Positions 42,886 to 52,636 of a stretch of 64,000 nucleotides of DNA are shown piece by piece. The translations under genes and the position numbers were made by a program. Source of the stretch: Amorphophallus konjac (lineage: Eukaryota > Streptophyta > Magnoliopsida > Alismatales > Araceae); NCBI GenBank assembly GCA_022559845.1, contig CM040118.1:264639519-264703518 (forward strand). The letters are read 5' to 3'. A model generated the notes under the pieces. The model had not been told where the DNA came from, did not search any database, and saw only the letters and a program-made list of their open reading frames with translations. How positions within the stretch are numbered: the first letter of the stretch is position 1; every line of letters begins with the position of its first letter.

Positions 42886-45671
42886 GCTGGGCCTTCAAAT
42901 CAACAGCCCAATGCTGGCCGCGGAGCCGCTCCTCCTTCACTTCCCGAATGCCTTGCGTTGCAGAGGACTATCCGGAAGATCCGAGGGGAGATCCAGCAAT
43001 TACAACTAGAACAAAGGTGTCTGCTGCAATTCTTAGAGAGCATTGACGGGTAGTTGGCCACCTTCCCCTTTGACCCATTTGCTAGGGGGCTAGCTTCAAC
43101 CCATATACGGGAGGCAGGTGTATCACCTACTGCCCGGACTCCGCTCAGGGGTTGGCTCTCTGAGGAATCCTCGGATGCATTTGAAAACGAGGAGCCAGAG
43201 AAGTTATACTCTTTCCCTCGTGAGAAGACCCTGCACATCTTTTTTGTATGTCGGCGAGCAGGCCTGTTAAACCTCCCGGCATCACCCAGTCAGCAGGCAC
43301 CAGGTGTTGCGTTACACCAGGGCTATTGCCCATACCATGAGGTGATAGGCCATATCATCCATAACTGCCAGCCCTTTAAGGACCTCGTTGAGGACTTAAT
43401 TAAGCGAGGGGTAGTCAATATGGGTGACTTCCCGGTTGACCCGCAGCAGCCACATGGACAGGAAAGCTTGAATTTCTCCATCAATGTCATTCATGCCTCG
43501 ACGGCTTTCCAACTCTTGGAGCCAAAGGAGGAAGGGCTCAGTCCCCGATCGTCCAAGTCCACATTGTGGTATCCAGGGTGGCGACCCTCTCATCAGTGTT
43601 CTTTTCCTAAGGAAGACACTGAGAAGATTTTCGACAAGCTTCTGGAAGAAGGTCTGGTAATGACGCATGATCCGCCGTCCTATTACAATGAAATGGCCAA
43701 GAGTCATCCCCGCTACTGCAAATATCATGCCAGGGTGTCCCACCCCACTGGAGAATGCCCGAAAGTTCAAGATTGCATTGAAGCCCTCATCCAAAAAGGG
43801 GACATTGATGTGCAGGGGAACTCTACGACGAGACGGCGTCTTAAAGAGGTCGCTGAGAAGATTCTCCGACAAGCTCAACAGGACCAGACCAAGCCATGGG
43901 AGACTAAGCCCACCTCTCAGCCGGTCCAGTCGGGCAAGTCTACAGGCGGCATCAATCCTCAGCCAAACCCCAAAGGCAACGCTAGGTGCGAGGGGTCTAA
44001 GGCCTAAAGCCCAAAAAGCCAAGCCGCGGGAGGACATTCCAAGCCCCTTGCCAGGCTGGGTCAATAGCTAGATAATAGAGGTAAAGCCAAGGTGAGGAAG
44101 CCTCAAGTCAAACCTCATGTCGAGCCAACAAGGTCGTCAATTGTGGAAAGACCTCAACAGCTCGAACAGGTAGAGTCGCCAGTCAAAGCAAAATCGGTGG
44201 AGTTACAACCAAGGGCCCCACTGTGGATTGGCAGAGTTCCAGGAGCTGCCGCCTGAGATAATTACTCAAGCGATCAATGCCACCTTCTAGGTGCAACCAG
44301 AGGAGGCCCACTGGACTAGGGTTACTCCCCGAAGGAGCCGTGGGACCAAGGCTCCTAAAGAGCCGACTCGGAGCAGAAAGCAAAATTCTAGGGGCAAACC
44401 AGTCCCACCTCAAAAACAAAGTCTACTTTCTTCTCAAGAGCCGGCACGCCAAAAGAAGCAAGAGAAGAACCACAGAAAAAATATGAAGAGGCGGTTGAAG
44501 AAGCAAGCTGAGCAAGCAGTAGCTATGGAAGCCCCTAAGGAGCCAACCCCCTTGCAACGACTACAAAAGCTTGTAGATGGCCTGGAGGAGTATACTCCCC
44601 CTCGCCCCACCAGGGTCGTCACTCTGGACAAATACATTCTGTGGGACAAGTTTGGGCATAAAGCCCGCCTTCTTCAGTGGCTCCGGGAGATGGTTCACTG
44701 TCTTGAAGAAGGTGAGGAGTTTCCAATCCCGGAAGAGCTCTCCTTATTTTACAAAGATGAGGAACTCACCGTCAAGATGCTTGAGGAAATGTTGCAAGAG
44801 CTCTCTTGCAATATGGTGGCGATCCCACCGCCCGACAACATCAACTCTCCTTCAGGACAAGGCACTATGGCTGATAGCACCGGGGGCAAGGTTCCCATGC
44901 GATATATCAACGTCGCCCGGCGAAAAATAGCTGACATCGTGACAGAGGACGAGGACGCGGGCGTGAAGGTCCCCTAACTCTCGACCGGGTCATATTGTTC
45001 AGAGGAGAGGAACCGGGTCCTGTCCCGGAAACCCAAGTTCGGGGAATCCCTTTTGTCCCCAACTCCTTAGAGGGTTCAAGCCCCATCTCAGAAGCTAAAT
45101 CGAGTGGCGTACCTTTTATAATCCCCTCTTCTCATGAAGAAGGAGAGCCAGACAAGCCGCCGGTGCAAGATGAGGCGTCAGAGCAAGCTGGTCCCTCCGG
45201 CAGGGTCGAACCCACAAGCTAGGCAGGTCCTTCTAATGATGGTGAACATGACGAACCCTTGCCACCTCTGGAGGAGTCTCTGACACCGCCGTTTCAAGAA
45301 AAACGGAGGGCCAGAATGAGGAGGAACGCCTTCCTAAACGGGAGAAGCCTCGCGGGGCTCCGAAGACTCTGGCGGAGATCATCCCGCCATTTGACAAGAC
45401 CCGTGCTCGGGCGGACCACAAAATCATTCATCATATGAAGCGGTTCCCAACAAATGTCACAATTTGGGAAGCCATCGCTTGGAGCAAAGATCTTAGGGAG
45501 ACTCGTGTCAAGATACTCCAAGATACAGAGGCCTATGAAGCCCATGTTGCAGAATTGCAAGCCCAAGCATATAAGGCATTCGCGGCCAACATCTCCTTTA
45601 CGGACAAAGACATGTTGCTGTGCTTTCCGTGCCACAATCACCCCTTATATACGCGAGGAACGATTAATGGG
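42886..45671 (+). pseudogene. Tat-clade gag, C-terminal part (copy E)
   Basis: Resumes copy E after the LARD element. A TAG at 43051, where Gln is expected, precedes a long frame (43054-44007) with two zinc-knuckle variants, CPYHEVIGHIIHNC and CKYHARVSHPTGEC, each spaced CX2HX4HX4C. A basic block KKQEKNHRKNMKRRLKKQAE (44460) is nuclear-signal-like. It is followed by LQRLQKLVDGLEEYTPPRP and SCNMVAIPPPDNIN, also present in copy D. A third piece (45435-45671) carries MKRFPTNVTIWEAIAWSKDL and TDKDMLLCFPCHNHPLYTRG. It ends where the solo LTR inserts. The role of the region after the knuckles is unknown. Confidence 0.85.
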
Positions 45672-46351
45672 TGTGGGCACACGGAATATTTTCACGTAGG
45701 AAAAATAGACGATGAAATGTTCTTTTTGAAAAGAGACATTCCTCTGCGTAGAGAGGGTTATTCCGTGTGTGCGCATAGTATCAGACGATTTGGGTTCGGG
45801 TGCTGGACCTCTCCCCACTGACCGGGGTCAGTGTTGATTTACACCGGCCTAACGTCCGAACACCTTTGTTTAACTGTCAAAGAAATCCCCAAAGTCTTTT
45901 ATAAGGTAAAACTGCAATTTACAGGACATTGGTCTTTTACGGTCTCCGGGAGGACGTAATTCCATAATTTCGTCAACATGGCCCGCTGAGAGGCATAAAC
46001 GTAAATATACCCCGTAGGGGCATAAGTACAAGACCCGGGGACTTACCCCACGCGGGCCGAAACAAACGAACAAAAGCTCTGAATGCTGGATGCTCCGAGT
46101 GTGCTTGTACGTAATGTCAAGTCTCCAAGTCCTTTGATTTTGGACCCCCGGGGCGTAGAAACTTACAACATGACCCACTGAGGGATAAAATTACAAAAAT
46201 ACCCTCATAGGGGCATATACACAAGACCCGGGGACTTACCCTTCACGGGTCAAAACAACGAACAAACGAACGAAATGCTCCAAGGCAATGCTCCGTAGGT
46301 TGTAGCTTGTGTGTAGATTGTAGATCTCTTTTTTTGGACCTCCGGGGGTCT

Positions 46352-46358
46352 ATTTATA
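46352..46358 (-). promoter_or_regulatory. TATA box of LTR-C
   Basis: Minus strand reads TTCTATAAATAGACCCCC, a standard plant TATA box. Transcription would run left, away from the GC-rich array. Confidence 0.65.
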
Positions 46359-46439
46359 GAAGTGGGGAACCTCCCCAGGAGTGTTCAACCCCGTACGGGT
46401 CCAACGGGATGAAAATGACCCCGGGTAGGTCACATTTTC

Positions 46440-46850
46440 AAATTTTTTTAGTCTGTGCGCGGGAATGGGACCTCCCCGGGGTGGGAGGTCCCTGGGTCGG
46501 TCCGGAACCTCCCCGGGGTCGCGGACCCCCGGGGGGGGGGGACTTGCCCGGGGTCGCGGTCCCCCGGGCAAGGCCTACCCGGGGTCACAGACCCCGGGTG
46601 GGTCCCGCCCGGGTCGTGCGCCCCGGGGAGGACCTCCCCGGGGTCGCGGACCCCGGGTGGTCCCCACCCGGGCCACACGCACCCCGAGGGGGACTCCCCG
46701 GGGTCGCGGACCCCGGGTGGGTCCCACCCGGGGCCGCCCGCCCAGGGGGGGGTCCCACGCGGGACTCCTCCTCCGGGCGGACCCGTCCAGGTAAGGGTGA
46801 CCCCAGACGGGTCCCTTAAGCCCCGGACGGGTCTTTTCCTCGCGTGGATC
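46440..46850. repeat. GC-rich repeat array in U3 of LTR-C
   Basis: At least seven units of about 45-50 bases built from CCCGGGGTCGCGGACCCCGG and GGTGGGTCCCACCCGG-like words, many palindromic. A possible plus-strand box AATAAAAG follows at 46852. Long frames on both strands here (up to 185 residues) are by-products. Confidence 0.8.
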
Positions 46851-47377
46851 CAATAAAAGGAAGTCTCCGGGGCTTTGAAGCTTCGAGTTCTCGCCGTGCC
46901 TCGTGGAGAATAGCGAGAAGGAGCGCCTCCTTGTTCGTTTGTCATCTTCCTCGTGCCGTAGGCCGCTGCGGGAGGACGAGTTGTTGTCCGTGCTTCGTGA
47001 TACACGTGCGAAGGACGTTGTGCTTGGTACGTAGACCTTCTCCGTCATCTCTTTCGTTCTTGTAGATGGATACTTTGCCCGTAGTCACACGTTCAAAGGA
47101 CGGAGACTTAATCCCGTAGGGACTTTAATGAAACTACACGATCCCGACAATCGTCGTAGCTTGAGCTTGGCTTGTTGCCACCCCCCGAGGGGTTTACATT
47201 GTAACAACATGTGGGCTATAAAGCCTTAAACTTAGGAATATTCGACGGGACGGCGATGCGCCGAATAAAGATCCCTGTGTAAGAATATCCTATCGGATGG
47301 TGATACACCGTACCGAAACCTCGTCACATGCGAAATCAATATCCCAGAATTTAAGATGCTAAATTACGGGTGCAACA

Positions 47378-48700
47378 ATGGGCATGATGTAAATCGAATC
47401 CTGGTTGACGCTGGAGCGGCCATTAACATCATGCCTTTGAAGACTTTCAAGTCTCTATACTTGGCGCCGTATTTACAAAAGGTGAGAGTGGTCAAGATTC
47501 CGGGATTCAATCAGGATTCCGAGGAGGCGCTTGGTCGGGTTGAAGTCAAGCTAGCCTTGGGCGATTTTGTCACCCAAGTGACGTTTTATATTATCAACGC
47601 CGACACATCGTATAACGTGCTGCTTGAGAGGCCTTGGCTCCACAAAAATTGGGTTAAATTGGGTTGTCCCTTCGACTCTGCACCAAAGCATTAAATATGC
47701 CAAGAGAGGGGAGCAACATACTGTCTTCGCAGATCAGGCTCCTTTCCACCCCAATGAGTGTCACCTGGCAGATACTTCCCTATATTTTGGGGAGCCTACT
47801 CTAGCAATCCCCGACCCTATAAATGACAAAGGGAAGCAAAAAGTGAACTCTGAAGCTGAGGAGGGGCGGTTGTTCACTGTCAACCAAGACTTGGCAAGAT
47901 TGTACAGGTTGAGCCTCAAGGCCGCCTCCAAGCCGACTCAACCGGAAAGGCGAAACATCGACTTCGAAGTCAACCTCATCAACCGGGTTATTGACCGGAG
48001 CATCTCCTTACCGCCCAAATGTGTTCAGCTCTCGTTTCAATGGGAAGAGCACGAGGTGGAGCACCGGAAGACCTTCACGGTCTCCTATCAGCGGAGAAGG
48101 AGCAACAAGGGCAAGGGAGACAAACCGATTACCTTTTACAAAGGTGATTCAGTCCCACCGGGCCCTCCTGAGGATGATTTCGGCTAGAATACTCACGCCA
48201 AAACTGCACCAGAGCTAGTCCAAGAGATGGATGATATGCTAGAGCACATCAGGTAAATGTACAAAAACCATCATATCCCGCAGGCTCAAGAGCCCACACG
48301 AGCGGCATATTTTCACCGGCTGTGGAATCCCTCGCAAGTCCGCGGGCAGCCTCCCTTCTCCCACAAAGACACGAGAGGACTCGGCCATGACCAGGAGAGG
48401 GACTTCGAGGTCCACTACGCAATCAATACCATAGGACTACTACCTCCTCCTCATGGGCAAACAGAAGTTGAGCCCAAGATTGACGACTCCGTAAGGGAGA
48501 CCGGTGAGATGCCTATATCACCCTCATTGGAAGTCAACAATGACCACCTCCCTGAGGGAGGGACAACTCGGCCTGCCAACCATCAACAAGACGGGGCAAG
48601 TCCTTCGACTTCAAGCCACGAGCAAAAGAGCTTCGAAGAATTTGAAGTCTATGAAGCAAATACTGATGATGAGGGAGACTTTGTCGACCTCTAACCAGCT
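47378..48700 (+). pseudogene. Tat-clade protease and acidic linker (copy E)
   Basis: The protease part reads GHDVNRILVDAGAAINIMPL, followed by VVKIPGFNQDSEEALGRVEV and LLERPWLHKNW. The active site is Asp-Ala-Gly, as in copy D, instead of the usual Asp-Ser/Thr-Gly. A frameshift lies near 47665. The long spacer that follows has IKYAKRGEQHTVF, ERRNIDFEVNLINRVIDRS and DKPITFYKGD, and ends in the acidic block YEANTDDEGDFVDL. Stops at 48185, 48254 and 48692 stand where Trp or Gln is expected. It would mature Gag and Pol; here it is inactive. Confidence 0.85.
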
Positions 48701-49387
48701 CCACCAGAGCTAGAAGACGGTGGCCAAGCAACTGTGCATGAGTTGATTGAGATCAATCTCGGAAGCAAAGGAGACCATCGGCGAACCTTCGTAAGTGCTC
48801 TCCTCAGTGAGAAAGAAAGGCAGGCATATCGACAGCTCCTAGAAGAGTTCAAGGATTGTTTCGCCTGGACTTACGAAGAAATGTCTGGGCTCGACCCTTC
48901 TGTGGCTGAACATGAGCTGGCAATACTTCCGACAGTCAAGCCAGTCAAGCAAGCTCAAAGGCGTATGCGTCACGAGTTGAAGTTGAAAGTCAATGCTGAG
49001 GTTGACAAGATGCTCGACGTGGACTTCATAGAGCCTTGCATGTACCCTGCGTGGCTCGCTAATATAGTCCATGTCAAGAAAAAGAACGGCCAAGTCCAAG
49101 TCTGCATCGACTTCAGGGATTTGAACAAAGCATGCCCAAAGGATGACTTCCCTATCCCAATTACTGAGACAATGGTTGACATGACCACTGGTCACAAAGC
49201 ATTGTCCTTCATGGACGGATCGTCAGGTTATAATCAAATCTGCATGGCCATCAAAGACAAGGACCATACGGCTTTCCGATCTCCTAAGGGGATCTTCAAC
49301 TATAAAAGGATGCCGTTCGGCCTGAAGAATGCCAGTGCAACCTATCAAAGGGCGATGACCAAGATTTTCGACGAAATGCTACATGAC
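48701..49387 (+). pseudogene. Tat-clade reverse transcriptase, N-terminal part (copy E)
   Basis: Pre-RT KDCFAWTYEEMSGLDPSVAEHELAI and RT motifs WLANIVHVKKKNGQVQVCIDFRDLNKA, TMVDMTTGHKALSFMDGSSGYNQI and KRMPFGLKNASATYQRAMTKIFDEML. It stops one step before the catalytic YVDD, because copy D inserts at 49388. No continuation is present in the window; it should lie beyond the other end of copy D. Confidence 0.92.
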
Positions 49388-50729
49388 TGTTGCGCGGGTT
49401 TTTATGCCGATGACCGGGGTGAGGGAAGGAATACAACGGTGAAGGAAAATACAGGAGTTTGATGTATCTCGGGTACCCTCCTTACGGGTGCATGCCTCTC
49501 ACGGCGGTACCGGGCACTCTCCTTTTTACGGAAAGTCGAAAAGGGTCGAATGGCACGGAAATGTCGGGATACAGGTTAACCGGACAAGGTGCGAGCGTGC
49601 CAGTCGATCTCTCAACAATCACTCATGGAACCAAGGTTTGACCGGGGAAGCGCCACCAGGGCGCGGCACGTGTGCTCAGGCGATCGGGCGACACGTGGAG
49701 AGAAGGGGTTCCATGGGTGCGAGTGCGTAGGCGATTGCGGGAATCGTGTACAAGACGTCTTTCCCCACCGGCCACAAGCAACCGGCGTTTATTTACATCG
49801 GATTGGATCCGAATACCTTCGTTCTATGCTGAAGAAAAGTCTGTATATGTGTCTGAAGCCGTGGGTAGGTGGCTGGGGTGCATTCAGCAGCTAGGGGTAC
49901 GCGTTGGTGTGGGTCGGAAGCTGGGGGCCCGAACACGGGCGTATGTATTTTAATGGTTTTATGATGAGCCACGTGGGCTTTACAAGCGGGTCTTAATGGG
50001 CCGAAGTACAACTGGAGCAAGCCGCGGGACAATCCCGACACAGTGGGTCGGTCCCCGGGTCATTGCGTGGCGAAGCGGATGTCCGCATGTTTTACTGGAA
50101 CTCTTTACAGAGGAGTTGGCGTGGGTCCGACTGCCTTGGTGGCCAGAACGGACACGGGCTGTCGCCTGGAGGAGGTCGGACGCGGCTCGAGGTGAGCGGT
50201 CGGGTCCAGGTCTCGGACGGCGAGTGTTGTCATGCTGGGGAGTCAATGTCGGCCCCGGGATTGTGATTCCCGAGCCAGAGGTCCAACTAGACTTGATTTG
50301 TCAATCTAAGGGGCCGACGGCCGGCTGGGAGGTGAACAGTGGGCACGCGGTTCCGTGTCGAGGGTCGACGCGGCGTTGTGAAGTACCCTTCGTCACTGTC
50401 GCAAGTGTCGTAAGTTGACGTACACGGGCGGACCCGGGATGCAAGTGTACTTGCCGTTGGTACGGTCATCTTACATGTGGCGAAGATGAACTTGGTGTGA
50501 GACGGCTAAACACCGTATGAGGGGAGTACGTGCGACATACCCTCGGCGTGTGTGAGCTGACCAGCCAGCCAACCGCGCGCGCACTTGTGTTCCTATGTTC
50601 CCGACCCTTTCCGAAAGCCTCGGGAATCCGAGGGTGCGACAATTAGGCCGGGGAAGTTTGCTCGTCCGTCCGTGCGTCCGTAGGTTACTTCACATATCAT
50701 GTGTCCTTCATGCTTTGGTAAGGGGGGCA

Positions 50730-50736
50730 ATTTATA
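50730..50736 (-). promoter_or_regulatory. TATA box of LTR-D, sense direction
   Basis: Minus strand reads TTCTATAAATTGCC, at the left edge of the repeat array, as in the other copies. It would drive gag-pol RNA when present in the 5' LTR. Confidence 0.6.
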
Positions 50737-50749
50737 GAAGTTGAGGGGG

Positions 50750-51180
50750 TGGGGGGTGGGGTTTAGGCGGACCAAGTTGAGGGTACAACTTGGTCCGGGT
50801 AAACCCCCCAAATAGTGCTTTTATTTTTATTTTATTTGAATTTTATTTGTGTGTTTTTGTGTGTGTGTGTCGGAGTGGAAGGGGTGGGGTTTAGGCGGAC
50901 CAACCCCTCTTCGGAGGGGAAATTCTTTTTTTTATATTTTTGGAGGTGTTTAGGCGGACCAGCTTGCCAGGGGGGGTTTAGGCGGACCAAAGTGGTCCTC
51001 TTTTTTTATTTTAAAAATCTTTTTTTTTATTACCCAAGGGTTTATGCGAACCAGCCTGGGGGTCCAGGCTGGTCCCGCCTAAACCCCGCCCCCCCCTTGG
51101 GGGGTTTAGACGGACTTGCTTGGAGGCCCAAGCTGGTCCGCCTAAACCCCTCCCCAAGGAGGGTTTGGGCGGACCAGGTA
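50750..51180. repeat. Direct and inverted GTTTAGGCGGACCA iterons in LTR-D
   Basis: About ten copies: forward near 50760, 50889, 50948, 50977, 51029 (changed), 51106 (changed) and 51162; inverted near 50790, 51068 and 51134. Neighbouring forward and inverted copies form long hairpins, such as GGCGGACCAAGTTG with CAACTTGGTCCG. Confidence 0.85.
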
Positions 51181-51210
51181 GAAGAGAGAGAGGGGGAGTG
51201 GTCCCACCCC

Positions 51211-51217
51211 TATAAAA
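51211..51217 (+). promoter_or_regulatory. Possible TATA box facing the PMD gene
   Basis: CCCCTATAAAACCC on plus, directly after the iteron array. TTTAAAAG (21177) and AATAAAAG (46852) stand at the same place in LTR-B and LTR-C. It could start an antisense transcript toward 52637. Confidence 0.4.
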
Positions 51218-52464
51218 CCCGGTTTTTTATGTTATCTTCTTCCTAAATAGGTTAAGAAGAAAGAGGATAAAGGATACTGGGAGGATACACTGGTGGACTG
51301 GCTGCTTGCGCGCGAGGATCGAGGGATTGATGTGTGTGACTCAACGTAATCCTGGGACTCCGTCTTCGCGAGTTCTTCCACGTACGGGTACGACGAACGA
51401 ACTTTGCACGAACCTCAGACTGTGAAGTTAGGAATCTCCACGTGCTGGGATTGGGGAGGGCCGTCGGGCCCCCGAGCTGAGGAGAGGGCGCGGCCCCCCT
51501 CGGGGAGTTCGCCCTCCCCCGGGGTGCAGCCACGCCCTGGGACACATGGGCCCCGGGCAAAGCCGTAACCCCGAGGGATGGCCCCCCGGGAGTCTTCCTT
51601 TGTCGTCAGGGGACATCTCTTGCGAAATATGAAGTTCCGAGAGGTTGAAATGGCCCATGGGAGCCATTATTCTCTGAGTTGTAGTGGCCGCTTGCAAGGT
51701 GCTCGGGCGAATGCCCGACACACCCCGGGTTGCCGAACGAGCCGCGTAGGTGACCGACGGGCCTTGGATTTGGCCAAGGGCCAAGGGTAGAAGTTCGTAG
51801 GGGCTGGGAGGAGGCACCTTGAGCCCATGGGCCTTGCCTCGTACTGCGTGCCGCGTTGTATGGTGGGTCGGCAGAGTAGCCTCGGGCTGGCCCGAGAGCT
51901 AAAGTTGAGTGGCGTGTTGCCACGTGTCTGAGGGTCGGGGGTGGCCCCGACTTGCTGGGGGTTCGTTGTAGGACCCAATTGGTGTACTGGGACCATGGGG
52001 TGGCCCATGGGTTGGTGTAAAAGGGTTGAAACACGTGCGCCCACAAGGTGTTCGGCAGAATGTCGAACACGCGTGTGTGAGCCATACACGCGTGCTACGG
52101 GCCTCCTGAACCGGTGGTTGACCTATTTAGGTCTCCCTTTGACCTTAGAGGGTTGAGGGAAGGCGTTCCAGGGTAGGCCCCTAGCCTTTTCACTGAGTGC
52201 CATGTGGCATGGTTTATAGTCGGAGCGTCCCCGGGGCGGCCCGGGTAGCCGTGTAGAGCGCGGAGAAAATCTGCGACTTATAAATCGGGAGTAGTCCCGA
52301 TTGATCGCTAGTGCCGCCGTGCACCTCGGCTAACGTGTTAGGGCCGTTGGTCGGGCCCACTGGATTGTCGGAGGGGCCGGGTAGCCCATGCCTTGAAGGT
52401 CTTCGAGGAAATTCCCAAACCCTTTTTTCTGAGTATTTTGCTGGGTAATAGTCCGGGTACAACA

Positions 52465-52479
52465 AATGCCCCCCACGGG
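52465..52479 (-). other. Polypurine tract of copy D
   Basis: On minus, CCCGTGGGGGGCATT directly precedes the 3' LTR. It is identical to the block in copy A (1428-1442). In both copies the word CACGGG here is matched by CCCGTG about 35 bases further in (52513-52518; 1475-1480), so a hairpin may form. Confidence 0.7.
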
Positions 52480-52636
52480 TCGTGCGTCAGAGGCGGAGAC
52501 GAGGGCGTACGGCCCGTGAACCTCTCCTTTGGAGTTGTTGTAGTTGCATTTTAACGTTTCATATACTTGTGATTTGCTGTATTGTATGTGTTGAATTTCT
52601 GGCCTACTGACAATTTTTGTGCTATGTCTTGCAGCT

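Larger units (their letters stand above)
45672..47377 (-). repeat. LTR-C: solo LTR of the Tat group, inserted in copy E
   Basis: Runs from TGTGGGCACACGG to GGGTGCAACA, 1706 bases, with ATGGG on both sides (45667-45671 and 47378-47382). Counting ATGGG once restores the frame of the surrounding pol gene. No internal region is present, so it is a solo LTR left by recombination. By the TATA box it is oriented minus, like LTR-A, B and D. Confidence 0.93.
29451..49387 (+). mobile_element. Tat-clade Ty3/gypsy element, copy E, interrupted by three insertions
   Basis: Pieces in order are gag (29454-32371 and 42886-45671), protease, linker and RT (47378-49387). It is cut by a non-autonomous LTR element, a solo LTR and finally copy D. 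No 5' LTR precedes 29451, so the copy is truncated at its 5' end. Across both internal insertions the reading frame continues once the target duplications are counted once. Relationship to the Tat clade rests on similarity to copy D, which has the archaeal-type RNase H typical of Tat. Confidence 0.88.
49388..52464 (-). repeat. LTR-D: 3' LTR of copy D
   Basis: In element direction it starts TGTTGTACCC at 52464 and ends GCGCAACA at 49388, 3077 bases. Similarity to LTR-B and LTR-C is clear at 49735-49820. It is longer than the other LTRs, mostly through the array and flanking sequence. Several frames of 100-200 residues on either strand (for example near 51600-52090 and 52330-52935) resemble no protein. 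Confidence 0.8.

Noticed and set aside
46307..47048. Long glycine- and proline-rich open frames on both strands (up to 185 residues)
   Set aside because: They follow the GC-rich palindromic array in all frames and resemble no protein.
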